From the NCBI GenBank assembly GCA_013180625.2, contig SNVD02001259.1, positions 81,702 through 145,701 of the forward strand: DNA of 64,000 nucleotides, given 5' to 3'. This stretch comes from Boswellia sacra (Eukaryota; Streptophyta; Magnoliopsida; Sapindales; Burseraceae). Below, piece by piece: positions 1-10,237 of this stretch. Position numbers and translations under genes: made by a program. Under the pieces are notes generated by a model. That model was given only the letters and a program-made list of their open reading frames with translations. It did no database searches and was not told where the DNA came from. Every line of letters begins with the position of its first letter. Positions within the stretch are counted from its first letter, which is position 1.

Positions 1-321
1 TAATAATAAAATTAACGGATTGTTTGACTTCCTTAATTAATGATGAATTAATTATGTTGGATTCGGCCATGATTGAAGTTCATTGTGATTGACGAATTGT
101 TTCCTTGGAAGGGAGTTGAAAGTTGAATCTGCGACATAAAAAGATCAAAAATAGCATATTTAATTATAATTACAATTTTAATAAAAAAAGAAGGAACTGA
201 TTGCTAAGTCAAGCATATCATAATTATTCAAATATAAAAAGTAATTTGTATAGTTTCCAAAGTTAATTTGGTCCCTAAATTTTTGTTACCATTAAATTAA
301 TGGTTACAATTGTTGAACAAT
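1..321. other. AT-rich sequence, no gene seen
   Basis: This stretch is AT-rich with short poly-A and poly-T runs. I see no reading frame with protein-like composition and no repeat boundary before the LTR that begins at 322. Confidence 0.6.
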
Positions 322-660
322 TGTGACATCCCAACCCACTTGTGGCACTTCGTGGTCTCGCATGTGACACCTTATACTATGTGTGACACTTTGTGGTCCC
401 CATAAACCCTCAGGTGGTGGTCCTCATAAACCCTCGGGTGGTGGCCCTCACACAGTCTCAAGCGGTGGCTCCATGCGCGCCTTTGAGAGATGGCCCCCAT
501 ACCTTGACTTACTGTTGGATATTGTCCGCTTTGGATATACAGTTCGTCACGGCTTTGCTTTTCGGGATTTGCAACCCAAAAGGCCTCCAACAGCTTAAGG
601 AGATCACAAGATATTTAAGCACATATCACATCATATTTCCAAGCGATGTGGGATGTTACA
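322..660 (-). repeat. 3' LTR of the TRIM-like element
   Basis: The ends form an imperfect terminal inverted repeat, TGTGACATCC at 322 and GGATGTTACA ending at 660, with the canonical TG...CA. Open frames crossing it (for example 383-598) have low-complexity composition and are not genes. Confidence 0.65.
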
Positions 661-746
661 TTCATCCCTCCTTAGGAATCAAGCGTCCTCGCTTGATTGG
701 GCTTTTATATCCTCAGGGTGACATCCCACACTTCCAGTTGGGCTAG

Positions 747-758
747 GCTCGGGTACCA
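747..758 (-). other. Degenerate PBS, initiator tRNA-Met type
   Basis: Read on the minus strand this is TGGTACCCGAGC. It matches 10 of 12 bases of the usual plant initiator tRNA-Met primer site TGGTATCAGAGC and lies 2 bp inside the right LTR copy. Confidence 0.5.
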
Positions 759-760
759 TT

Positions 761-875
761 TGTAACATCCTGCCCTGCATGTGACACTTTGCACTTATGT
801 GTGGTACTTTATGATCTCGCATGTGGCACTTTACAGTATGTGTGGCACTTTGTGGTTCCCATAAAACCTCAAGTG
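761..875 (-). repeat. Truncated LTR of the TRIM-like element
   Basis: It begins TGTAACATCC and follows the sequence of 322-~435 (gtggcactt repeats, 'cataaa-cctca-gtggt') before similarity stops at about 875. Confidence 0.55.
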
Positions 876-978
876 GTGTTATTAGCTTTGGAATTTGAAT
901 GAAGAGATATCACCTTTTAATTAAACATTAAAAGGTGTTATTAGCTTTGGAATTTGAATGAAAAGATATCACCTTTTT
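875..978. repeat. 59-bp tandem duplication
   Basis: GGTGTTATTAGCTTTGGAAT starts at 875 and again at 934, each copy running on to 'gatatcacctttt'. The outer words aaaaggtg and cacctttt are inverted repeats, so each copy could form a short hairpin. Confidence 0.75.
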
Positions 979-3190
979 AAAAAAAAATTGAAGAGGTAGA
1001 ATTTAAATTAAAGTTTTAATGACGAGCCATAACTTTTATGAAGAGTTATACTATTAGTAAAATGCTATAACTGAAGTGGCCCATGAACTTTTTAAATTAA
1101 ATAAGGCTTGGCCCAGCTTAATATCACAGAGTAGCCCATCATTTTAGGTTAGCTCACTACCCACTTTTTTCGATCTTTCCATGCATTTATATTAGAAATT
1201 AATTAGAAAAAGAGGAGGAACGTGAGAAGCGGGGGAGAAAGCCATACGAAGGTTCCTTAAATTCCAAAGGATTTGGAGTCTTTTTTTTGATAATTTCTTT
1301 TCCTCCAAGCTAAATTAAATTGTCTATTTATTTTCTATCCTTAGACAAGTATTATGAAGAGGGTTTTGATATTTGGAAAATTGTTTAGAGAGAGAAAGGA
1401 GATTTCTTATTTTTTAGCCTTGAATTTCTTCTATTTTAATGAAAATTAGATACTTTCTTATTCAATTAGGAGAATTAGTACGAAGTTGGTCAGATTTAGA
1501 ATAAACTCACTTATCCAAAATTTTCCTAATTTCTACTTTTTACCAATATTCCTTAGATTTGTATTAGTATAAGAAATTAATGAAGTTCTTAGCCACTTTT
1601 AGATCTTGGAAGCACCAAATGATGGATTTTCAATTTTTGTGTTATTTTACCAAGTTTTTTACAAGTGGGAAGTTGGGGTTTTTGTCTAATTATTTGGTTT
1701 GCCACATAAGTTGATCCACAAAATTATGAGTGGGAAAAATATACTTTTCAAAGATTTAAATTATAATTTTAAAATTGCTATTTTTTTGCATGTTAGCAAA
1801 GCTTTATTTTGTTTAGTAAAGCCATTTTTCTTGTATTAATTCATGAAGGCTATTTTATAGTTTATCAAATTTTGTCTATTTAGTTTATTAGAAAGAATTG
1901 TTTACTATTTTAGAAATTTTAAAGTAAAGCTAGTTTCCTAAAATATCTCTAAATAAAGATACGACTCTAAAATAAAGAATTAATTTTATGTTTTACTAAG
2001 GTAGTACCTAATTCATTTAGTTAGCAGATAGATAGAGGTCTGTGGGGTCTGTCCAACGGCACATAGAGGTTTTGGGCCGTGTGATATAGACGCTAGCCCT
2101 TTTAGGGTAGCTCTATTCATGTGTATGACCATTATAATGGTTAGCTTGACCTAATTGATTCTAACCCCATTAGGTCATGATTGGCAAGATTAGTTTGGAT
2201 ACTTAATTAGTGAAACTATGATGGTTTAAAAATTAAAACGTGGAACATTTTCATAAGATTTAGAAGCTTAACTAATTTATCATATTTAAATGTTAAATGC
2301 AAGCTCAAGATCCTTTGTTTTTTCTTCTCAACCACCAGTGATGCTTGCTTACATGGTAGGCCCATTTTATCATACTCCTTTTCATCTTGTATTTTGACTT
2401 TTCATGATCAAACATGAAAATGACTTGTGTGATTAATTAAATAATAAATTATTGTGTTATTAGAGCTATTAAGGCTTTGTTAATGTTTATCTACTTTCTA
2501 GGAGATATCAAATTAATTCGAGTAGCATGATATCTTTCTTTTTTTTCCCTTTTATTGATATAATTGGATTATTTTTTTTGTAGGATCATTTTAATACTTT
2601 TACTAACTTTTCAGTTTGTTTCATAAAGCAAATGTTTTGTTGGTGCTATATTCGATTCCATGGTTTACATGTTCTTTAAATATTTGGGTTTGCTTGTATT
2701 ATGGACTGCAAATTTGGATAGCAAAACAAATTTGAAAATCATGAAGGCATTAGAAAGAACGTAGGATTATTTAACTGTTGTAAAAGCATATAAATTTAAA
2801 GGTTGAACTTATTATTATTGTTATTATTTTAATTGTTTCCTGTTATCGGTTTGGATGCCAAGAAACCAAATAAAGGCATATGATGGGCATAGTGGCTGGT
2901 GGGAGCTCTAAGCCTGGTGTGTTCATATGTAGTGCTTATTAACCTTGTTTTGGTTATGTATCTACATTATTCTTTTATTTGGGAATTATTTAAAGATATT
3001 TTAATTAAAATTTTATTTGCTTACACAAAATTATTGTCTCCTTTATTTTATTTACTTTGTAAATGTGACTTTTGCAATTCCTTCCTGAGATATCTTAAGG
3101 TTTGTAAAGTAAAATACAAAAGTTATATATAAACCATGTCTTTCTAGGATTTTATAAACTACAATAATAAAGTAGTCATTAAGAGAGTAA
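979..3190. other. AT-rich intergenic sequence, no gene supported
   Basis: About 2.2 kb of AT-rich DNA. A 77-codon frame at 2899-3132 has hydrophobic, AT-driven composition with no recognisable motif and is not supported. The block around 2030-2190 is less AT-rich and reads like LTR or untranslated retroelement sequence, but no second copy lies in the window to test this. Confidence 0.5.
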
Positions 3191-3939
3191 TGTCACGAGC
3201 TTAGAGTTTTGCGCAGCTGCTCGTGCGGCACTTAGGCAACTTGAACCCGAAAGTTGCTAAGTAAGCCCTGTAGTGTGCTTCTCGCTCAAGGAGAAGTTAG
3301 GACCGTTGAGCCAAAAGAGCTTTAGAGACTAGAAGAAGAGATGAAACTTAGAGGCAAGTATTGCTAATGCAAATGAGCTTTGTATTACACAAGAGAACTC
3401 TTACAATGCTTTGTGTTGTAATTGCTTGGATTAGCTTGGATTTGTGGGGATTTGTTTGCAAATGAGCCTATGAGGGGTATTTATAGTAATCCACCTCCTC
3501 AATGGATGGCTAGGATTTGTTACATCCAACGGTCCGTATTTCCTATCTAGAATCATCACCCTAAATATCTAGATATTTATCCTAAAATATCTAAGATATT
3601 TCCATGGAAGGTTCTAGCAACTTGGCTTGCTAGATAATTCTAGACCTTTTAGGATCTTCCATAGCCTTCCACATTCTTCCGCAACCTTCTCAAGTCTCCT
3701 AGAGACTTCTAGAGCCTTCCGGACGCATCCTATTGCTTCTGGATTCTTTCGGAACGTTCCCGAACATTGCGGAACCTTCTAGAAGGTTCCGGATCGCCGC
3801 GCCTACTCTTTGCGCCATTGAGTTCCTCTCGACACAGGGATCCCAAATCACCATAACACTTGCCCTGAAATCCCATTCCTTGGCGTTCTTCCGAGCAAGC
3901 TTGGCGTGAAACAGTGTGCATGTCGCGCGGGGCGTGACA
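3191..3939 (-). repeat. E1 3' LTR, complete
   Basis: 749 bp with perfect 6-bp terminal inverted repeats, TGTCAC at 3191 and GTGACA ending at 3939. A minus-strand TATA-like box (plus-strand tatttata at 3479-3486) lies inside. The inner edge abuts a polypurine tract. Confidence 0.88.
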
Positions 3940-3951
3940 TCCTCCCCCACC
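3940..3951 (-). other. E1 polypurine tract
   Basis: On the minus strand it reads GGTGGGGGAGGA directly against the 3' LTR edge, the position where plus-strand DNA synthesis is primed in LTR elements. Confidence 0.8.
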
Positions 3952-4668
3952 TAATTTCGCGACGCCCTCATCGCATCTTTGAGGATGTATCTTTGGTTGC
4001 AGGTTAGTGGTCTTCCCTCCATGTTGACGCTTCCCTTTCGCGTGCTTGCATGGCTTCTGGGTGGCCTTCTTCGCGATCTTGGGTGGCGTCATGTGGTGAG
4101 GCGCTATGGATGGAGGTTTGGCATCGGGCTCCATTTTGATATGATGAGCCTCTTGTCTTAGCGGTAGCCTCTTTGGTAGCCTTTGGGGCGTAACATCCTT
4201 GTACTTCTCAAGGATGGCTTGGACACGTCTTGGTAATGGGTCTTTGGCAACGACAATGTCCTCTCCATCGTTTACCTCTCGAACGGTAGCAAAGAAGCTC
4301 AGATCTTCCTTCGTTCCTTGCTTGAGTTGTAGTGCGGACATCATCTTGCTCTCCACCTTGGTCGCACGTTCCGCCATGACCATGCATGATTGACTCCCAT
4401 CGAGGATGTTGAGGGAGTTAGATGTTGGTATGGGGAAAGCATGGGCTTGGTCGAAGAACTCCATGCCTAGCACTACTTGGAAGTCGTCCATAGAGACGAT
4501 GGAGAAATCAAGTTTTCCATTCCATGCACCCAATTGCACTGACGTTGCCTTGGACACACCCACTATGGCTTTGGCGGGTGAGTTTACCGCCTTGATGATG
4601 CCTCCTCCACTGGTATATTTGAGGCCTAACCGTTTGGCCTCCTCAATAGAGATGAAATTGTGCGTGGC
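3952..4668 (-). pseudogene. E1 protease C-terminus and reverse transcriptase stub
   Basis: Conceptual minus-strand translation shows the protease C-terminal half, including the VVLGMEFF stretch, then a pre-RT linker and the RT N-terminal 'KYKDV...PLRQEAHHIKMEPDA' type segment with a following 'MTPP'. The RT fingers, palm, RNase H and integrase that should follow are gone. The frame runs within about 40 codons into basic, low-complexity sequence and then into the polypurine tract. The open part is 4563-3730, whose C-terminal end reads into the LTR. This is consistent with one large internal deletion in a parent element. No enzymatic activity can be expected. Confidence 0.75.
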
Positions 4669-5978
4669 TCATGTGTCAAGCATCGCACGCATATCCTTGC
4701 CGTTGACAGTGGCATTCACATACATGAGACCCTTCTTGGCATGTGTAGGTCTCTTGCGTGCACTAATGATATGAAGAGAACCCATCCCCGCTTGGGGCTC
4801 TTCATCTTGGGTACCCTCATATTGAGCCGCGAGGGCATTGAGGGTCTTCCTCTTTGGGCAATCCCGAACCCAATGAGGGCCATCACAAATGAAACAAGGA
4901 CTTTTAGGCTTGAGGAAATCGGACTTACCTTTGTTAGGCGTGTCGCGCTTGTCTCCCTTGAGTGGTTTATGTGCACCACCTTCCCTTCGGACATGATCCT
5001 TCTTAGGACTCCACTCTCCCCCACCTTTATCGTGGTTGGGCTTCCTTTCCTTGGATTGGGAAGAGTAATCTACGAGGGATTCAGCCGCGGCTATGGCGTC
5101 ATCAAGGTTTTGCACGCCGCGCCTTTCGAGCTCAATCCTCACCCAATCCTTTAACCCGTCGAGGAAGTAGAAGAGAGAGTCTTTTTCGGACATACCTTCG
5201 ATTTCAAGGATGATAGTGGTGAAGTCCTTGATATACTCTCGTATGGTGCCGCTTTGCTTCAAACGACGGAGGCGACCCCTTACTCCTTTTCCGCATTACC
5301 TGGAGAGAAGTGCTTTCGTAGCTCTCTCTTGAAGTCCTCCCATGTGCGGAGGATAACGATGCCTTTGCCTGCGTCGCCATGCTTACGACGCCACCACAAT
5401 TGGGCTGCATCACGAAGGAAAGTAGGCACAATGTCTATTCTCGAAGCATCATCATAGACACCTTTCGCCTCGAAATATTGCTCCAAGCCAAAGAGGAAGT
5501 TTTCCACTTCCGTAGCGTTGCGAGTACCATGGTATGTGGCGGGAGTAGGCACTTGCATATTGGTTAGCCCGCTAGGACTTGAGTAAGAGGGGCTAGCACG
5601 TTCGCAACGGTGCTTCTCCCATTCCGTGCGTGATTCCTCCATCTCCACACGGATTGCCCGCAACTCACGCTTCACAAAGCTTTGTAAGCTAGCGAGCTCT
5701 CATGTGAGGTTTTCACAAAATTCGAGTATTGTGGACTTTGTCGCTTAGGTGATCTCTCCATAATCCATCTCTAGGCCTTCGAGACGATCGGAGAGGCCCT
5801 CGATAGTATTGTCCATACTCGAAAGAGATTGCTCTATGCTAGCAGCACGAGGCTCTAAGGATTCCGAGGAGGGAGCTTTGGACTTACCTCATTTTCCTTG
5901 TGGGCGTGTTTGAGGTTGAGGTTGTTCCTCACGTCCGCGAACTTGCTCCTCCACATTTATCTCAATGTCGGATGCCAT
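4669..5978 (-). pseudogene. E1 gag and start of protease, interrupted
   Basis: The start codon at 5978-5976 lies 23 bp downstream of the PBS. The translation holds a gag core (region 5560-5280, 'FLFGLEQYF', 'LWWRRKHGD', 'RELRKHF'), continues in 5262-4669, and carries a CCHC-like knuckle 'CFICDGPHWVRDC' near 4890. In-frame stops occur in the N-terminal third (around 5890, 5745, 5700) and a frameshift lies near 5270. The protease active site reads D-T-stop-A, with TGA replacing the catalytic glycine codon at about 4669-4671. The product would be a truncated gag without active protease. Antisense open frames over this gene (for example 4660-5154 plus) are shadows. Confidence 0.8.
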
Positions 5979-6000
5979 TTGCTCTTTGTGCTCGAACCTT

Positions 6001-6012
6001 GCTCTGATACCA
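6001..6012 (-). other. E1 PBS, initiator tRNA-Met
   Basis: The minus strand reads TGGTATCAGAGC, the exact plant initiator tRNA-Met primer site, two bases inside the 5' LTR edge at 6015. Confidence 0.92.
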
Positions 6013-6014
6013 AC

Positions 6015-6444
6015 TGTCACGAGCTTAGAGTTTTGCGCAGCTGCTCGTGCGGCACTTAGGCAACTTGAACCCGAAAGTTGCTAAGTAAGCCTTGTAGTGT
6101 GCTTCTCGCTCAAGGAGAAGTTAGGACCGTTGAGCCAAAAGAGCTTTAGAGGCTAGAAGAAGAGATGAAACTTAGACGCAAGTATTGCTAATGCAAATGA
6201 GCTTTGTATTACACAAGAGAACTCTTACAATACTTTGTGTTGTAATTGCTTGGATTAGCTTGGATTTGTGGGGATTTGTTTGCAAATAAGCCTATGAGGG
6301 GTATTTATAGTAATCCACCTCCTCAATGGACGGCTAGGATTTGTTACATCCAACTGTCTGTATTTCTTATCTAGAATCATCTCCCTAAATATCTAGATAT
6401 TTATCCTAAAATATCTAAGATATTTTCATGGAAGGTTCTAGCAA
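6015..6444 (-). repeat. E1 5' LTR, truncated by element A
   Basis: It matches 3191-3620 with the same length (430 bp). At 6445 it stops abruptly at TGATGAACAC, the LTR start of element A. The remaining ~319 bp of this LTR are not found elsewhere in the window. Confidence 0.88.
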
Positions 6445-7013
6445 TGATGAACACTTAAATATGCACGTTTAATAAGAGTTTAGTTCATCATATTGCATTA
6501 ATAGTGTCATTAAATTCCTCAACTTAAGCATAATTGTAGCATTTGCATCTTTGGAATTAATTTCTCTTAATTTTGGTTTTGTTACAGGTTCGTTAAAATG
6601 GGCATAACTCTCTATTTATAGATCAGAATGATACAATTCTTAATGTTTTGGAAAGCTGATTTAATTGTCTACAAGATTGCATTTCACAAGCATCATCAAA
6701 TTCGGGCTCTTAGTGGACCAAAATTGGGCTTGAAGTGAACCCATCTACAGTCTCGGCCCAGTCTGACCAGGCCTCAGTATTTGGACCGTATCTCTCAAAA
6801 TACGTATCCAAATTGTGAAAATCAATATGTTCTAGAAAGCTGAGGGAAATATCTACAACTTTTATGAAGACATGTGATTAAAATTCACAACATTTCTATG
6901 TCAAAATTGATGGTCAAAGTCGGTGCCTAATGATCCCAATTGTCAAAGATATTTACAACTAATATTTGACAATTATGCCCTTGTAATTTGACAAGTTTGC
7001 CCCTGGATGTATC

Positions 7014-7021
7014 TATAAATA
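7014..7021 (+). promoter_or_regulatory. Candidate TATA box of the A-family LTR
   Basis: The sequence is TATAAATA in the middle of the LTR. It is conserved in the inverted copies, where the reverse complement 'tctatttataga' is seen near 12710, 22497 and 63430. The transcription start should lie some 30 bp downstream; this is inferred from position only. Confidence 0.6.
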
Positions 7022-7663
7022 GAGGTGCCTTGTGACCCATTATGGCATCTTGGCCTTGGCTGGAACATTTTGGCTTTGGCTAGGATCTTGTATTGTGTTT
7101 TGTGTGTTTATGTTATTAATGAATTTCCTTTTTCTTACATTTTATTTTATTTCTATTATAATGTTCTTCTAATTTCTCTTTTGCTAAGGTGAAAGGGTGA
7201 AACCCTTGATATGAGAATAAGGATTCTCTAATCCTTAATATGTGCTTAATAATCTTAATCTTATAATGTTTATTCAATATGATTTATATTTAATTTCTTA
7301 ATCAATCTGGACACCACTCGTAAAGTGGAGGTCTTGATCCATTGTCGACAATCCTTGGCACATCAAATGCTTGGATCCTTTCTAGATGATGTATGGTTCT
7401 TCCTTACCGACACGAATCTAGTTAGAACCTTGATTTGTTGTAGACATATGGTGATTGGCACATTGGATGCTTGAACCCATTTACAAGAAGTGGTATAAAT
7501 ATTGGTAATGAAACAAATACAATTCATATAACTAAAATGGGTTAATTATCCTTATTTGAAATATCAAGGGCGGATCCCCTAACCTTAGCCTTCATTGTTA
7601 TTGTGTTAATTCCTCTTGTATTTTAATTATTCTATTGTTTATGAACTTTTTATTTTATTTACT

Positions 7664-7797
7664 ATGGTAGGTTCTACCACCTTATGAAATTATTCTTTAT
7701 TTACTATGGTTGGTTATACCACCTATTTCCATGGATGGTTTTACCTCCTCTTGCTTTTTGTTTTATATTTGAATGGTCGGTAATACCGCCTACCATC
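7664..7797 (+). repeat. Block of four short palindromic repeats in the LTR
   Basis: Four imperfect copies of a GGT..ACC palindrome: GGTAGGTTCTACC (7666), GGTTGGTTATACC (7708), GGATGGTTTTACC (7733) and GGTCGGTAATACC (7775). Each is flanked by 'atgg' and 'acctcc' or 'cacct'. The same block is in the LTRs at 11763 and 62475 but is absent from the LTR at 21710. Confidence 0.75.
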
Positions 7798-7977
7798 TTA
7801 CATATTTATTGATATTATCTTGTTATTTCTTTGAATCATCCATATCACATTTGCTTATCTTATAATTTGTAACGCTAAATTCCCCTTCCTCGTGGATCGA
7901 CCCCGGTCTCACCGGGTTTTATTACTTCGACACTCCTATACTTGGGAGACAATCCTTTTTCGGATGTGTCAAGTTTT

Positions 7978-7995
7978 TGGCGCCGTTGCCGGGGA
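7978..7995 (+). other. A PBS, tRNA-Asp
   Basis: TGGCGCCGTTGCCGGGGA is complementary to the 3' end of plant tRNA-Asp (GTC) including CCA, the usual primer of Athila elements. It starts 6 bp after the LTR. Confidence 0.92.
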
Positions 7996-8066
7996 AGGTA
8001 AAAATTGGCGTGCAAAATTGTAAGTGTTCTCTTTTCTCATCTTAGATCTAAATTTTTTATTTTTGT

Positions 8067-9540
8067 GTGTTCATCTTTTGCTCTCTTTTCTTCTCCCTTT
8101 CTTGCATGAAAATTTGGTCACGAACATCTAGTGGTAGACTTGTTAGAAAAACATCATCTTCCTTAGAAAACATGGCCGACAATCATGAGGAAATATTCAC
8201 GGATGAAGGGGACAACCGTTCGCAACAAAATGATCAAAACCAACGAAGAACCCTCGGAAACTACATGAATCCGGTAAGGACTAGTGCACCATCTTGTGTA
8301 GTTTCTCCTCCAGATTCAATCCATTTCAATTTCAAACCAAGTTTTGTTCGACTTCTACCCACTTTTCATGGCCTTGACATGGAGAACCCATATTCGCACT
8401 TGAAACTCTTTGAAGAGGTATGTAGCTCCTACACTGACCCAAATTGTAGCATAAACACCATTAGATTAAAGCTTTTTCCTTTTTCTTTAAAAGATAAAGC
8501 TAGAACATGGCTACAAAATTTGAGGTCGAATTCCATTAGTTCATGGGATGAGATGAAACAACAATTTTTGAAAAAATTTTTTCCTACCCATAGAACAAAT
8601 TCTCTTAAAAGACAAATTTCTGATTTCTCTCAAAACAAGGGGAAACCCTTTACCAATGTTGGATAGGTATAAGGAACTACTTAATACCTGTCCTCACCAT
8701 GGGTTTGAAACTTGGAGAATAGTTGCACACTTCTATGAAGGGTTAATACCTCAAGATAGGCAACTAGTAGAATTAATGTGTAATGGAGAATTTAAAGAAA
8801 AAGACCCTGAGGAAGCACTTGACTTCCTAGATTCCTTGGCAGAAAAGGCACAAAATTGGGACACTGCTGGCACCTATGAGGTACCAGGCAAGGCCCAACC
8901 TCGACATCCAATAGAGGTATTTACAACCTTAGGGAAGACTCATGACCTTCAAGCCAAATTCGCATCCCTAGCTAGAAAAGTCGAGGCTTTAGAGATGAAA
9001 AAGAGTGGTCAATTGAAATCTATTCAAGAAAATGTCTGTAACATTTGTGATGACAATGGCCATTCTACTGATGATTGCCCAACTTTGCCTGCCTTTAGGG
9101 AATGTCTCCATGAAGAAGCCAATGCCTTGAACACTTTCAAAAGGCCAAATCACAATCCATATTCACAAACCTACAATCCTGGTTGGAGAAATCATCCAAA
9201 TTTTAGCTGGAAAAATGATAATCATGCACAATCTTCACAAGTCCCTTTTCAAACACGACAAAATTTTCAAAATTCTCATGATCATGCATATGCTCCTCCT
9301 CCTAGGAATGACTTTGAAGAAACATTGCATTCATTCATTACAAAGCAAGAGACTTTCAATAGTCAAACTGCTCAAACACTAGCAAATTTGTCAGAACTCT
9401 TGCAAAATTTGCATCTACATGTAGCATCCAAGAGAAAGGAAAATTTCCTTCTCAAACATTGCAAAACCCCAAAGATCAATCTAACTCAAATGCAAGGAAT
9501 TCAAATAACCCTTATTTTGACCAAGCCAAGTCAGTCATGA
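8067..9540 (+). pseudogene. A gag, frameshifted
   Basis: The first frame (8067-8666; the likelier start is the ATG at 8106, which opens with basic residues) encodes the N-terminal tail and the retrotransposon gag core ('LLPTFHGLDMENPYSHLKLF', 'FPFSLKDKARTWLQNL', 'QQFLKKFFPTHRT'). Single-base losses near 8645-8665 shift the frame to 8656-9540. That frame carries the rest of the core ('KELLNTCPHHGFETW'), a CCHC-like knuckle 'CNICDDNGHSTDDC' near 9030 and an asparagine-rich tail. Gag forms the cytoplasmic particle that packages element RNA. The homologous B gene has a different set of breaks. Confidence 0.85.
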
Positions 9541-10223
9541 CCCTTCGCAATGGTAAGGTTGTTGAAAAACACATTCCTAATCCTTGTGAGAAAGAAGAAG
9601 AATCGATCTCTAAAGGCATGAGAGGTTGCCAAACCAACACTAGCGAAGAAGAAACCAAATCCTCATCTGTGCCGCCATTTCCTCAAGCATTAGCCACACA
9701 AAAGAAGCCAACTCACAATTCTGAAATCTTTGAAATTTTCAAACAGGTAAAGGTCAACATTCCCTTGCTTGATGTGATCAAACAGGTACCTTCTTATGCA
9801 AATTTTTTGAAAGACTTGTGCACTGTGAAAAGAAAACTAAATGTGAAAAAGAAGGCCTTTCTAGCCGAGCAAGTAAGTGCTATTCTTCAAAATAATAATA
9901 CAGTGAAATATAAGGATCCAGGTTGTCCTACAATTTCATGTGTTATTGGAGACCATAAATTTGAACAAGCTTTACTTGATCTTGGTGCTAGTGTGAATTT
10001 GCTTCCATACTCGGTTTTTCAAAAACTTAATCTAGGTGAGTTAAAACCGACTTCTGTGACTCTTTTGCTTGCTGATAGATCAATTAAAGTACCAAGAGGA
10101 GTAGTGGAAGATGTATTAGTTCAAGTTGATAAATTCATTTACCCAGTGGATTTTATCGTCTTGGACACACAACCAGTGGAAGTAAGCAATTCAATTCCTG
10201 TTATTTTAGGGCGTCCTTTCTAG
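9459..10223 (+). pseudogene. A gag C-terminus and aspartic protease
   Basis: This frame overlaps the gag frame and opens with 'MTLRNGKVVEKHIPNPCE', an acidic linker, then 'VNIPLLDVIKQVPSYANFLKDL'. The retropepsin domain follows with the active-site block D-L-G-A-S near 9975 ('LLDLGASVNLLPYSVFQKL', 'LLLADRSIKVPRGVVEDVL', 'VILGRPF'). It ends at 10223 by a one-base deletion just after the ILGRPF motif that closes plant retropepsins. A GTAAGT donor-like hexamer is at 9873-9878. Protease would cut the Gag-Pol polyprotein. Confidence 0.85.
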
Positions 10224-10237
10224 CTACTTCTAATGCT

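Larger units (their letters stand above)
322..875 (-). mobile_element. TRIM-like small LTR element, minus strand, truncated
   Basis: A 339-bp LTR (322-660) is followed by only 100 bp of internal sequence and then by the first ~115 bp of a second LTR copy (761-875). The shared LTR start is TGTGACATCC or TGTAACATCC, followed by repeated 'gtggcactt' and 'gtgacactt' words. A polypyrimidine stretch (661-674, a polypurine tract on the minus strand) and a degenerate tRNA-Met-type primer site (747-758) sit in the expected places for a minus-strand element. No protein is encoded, so any movement would have depended on another element. The right LTR is cut off near 875. A decayed solo LTR with a partial duplication is the alternative. 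Confidence 0.6.
3191..6444 (-). mobile_element. E1: deletion-derived Ty3/gypsy element, minus strand
   Basis: Read on the minus strand the order is: 5' LTR (6444-6015, truncated), tRNA-Met PBS (6012-6001), gag, protease, a stub of reverse transcriptase, polypurine tract, 3' LTR (3939-3191). Most of reverse transcriptase, RNase H and integrase are absent, so the element is non-autonomous. The 430 bases shared by the two LTRs show about 11 differences by eye, so it is moderately old. The outer part of the 5' LTR is missing because element A begins at 6445. The gag zinc motif and DTGA-type protease suggest a chromovirus-related lineage, but I cannot place it more exactly. Confidence 0.85.
6445..7971 (+). 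repeat. A 5' LTR
   Basis: 1527 bp from TGATGAACAC to GATGTGTCA, directly followed by the PBS. Related LTRs in inverted orientation lie at 11763-13282, 21710-23076 and 62475-64000. Features inside include a TATA box, a palindromic repeat block and a polyA-signal-rich stretch around 7060-7160. Confidence 0.92.

Noticed and set aside
383..746. Overlapping proline- and valine-rich frames near the left end
   Set aside because: They run through the LTR and internal region of the TRIM-like element.
2899..3132. 77-codon frame in the left intergenic region
   Set aside because: AT-driven hydrophobic composition, no motif, no second copy.
4660..5154. 164-codon plus-strand open frame
   Set aside because: It is antisense to E1 gag, which has recognisable gag and zinc-knuckle motifs; the plus frame has none.
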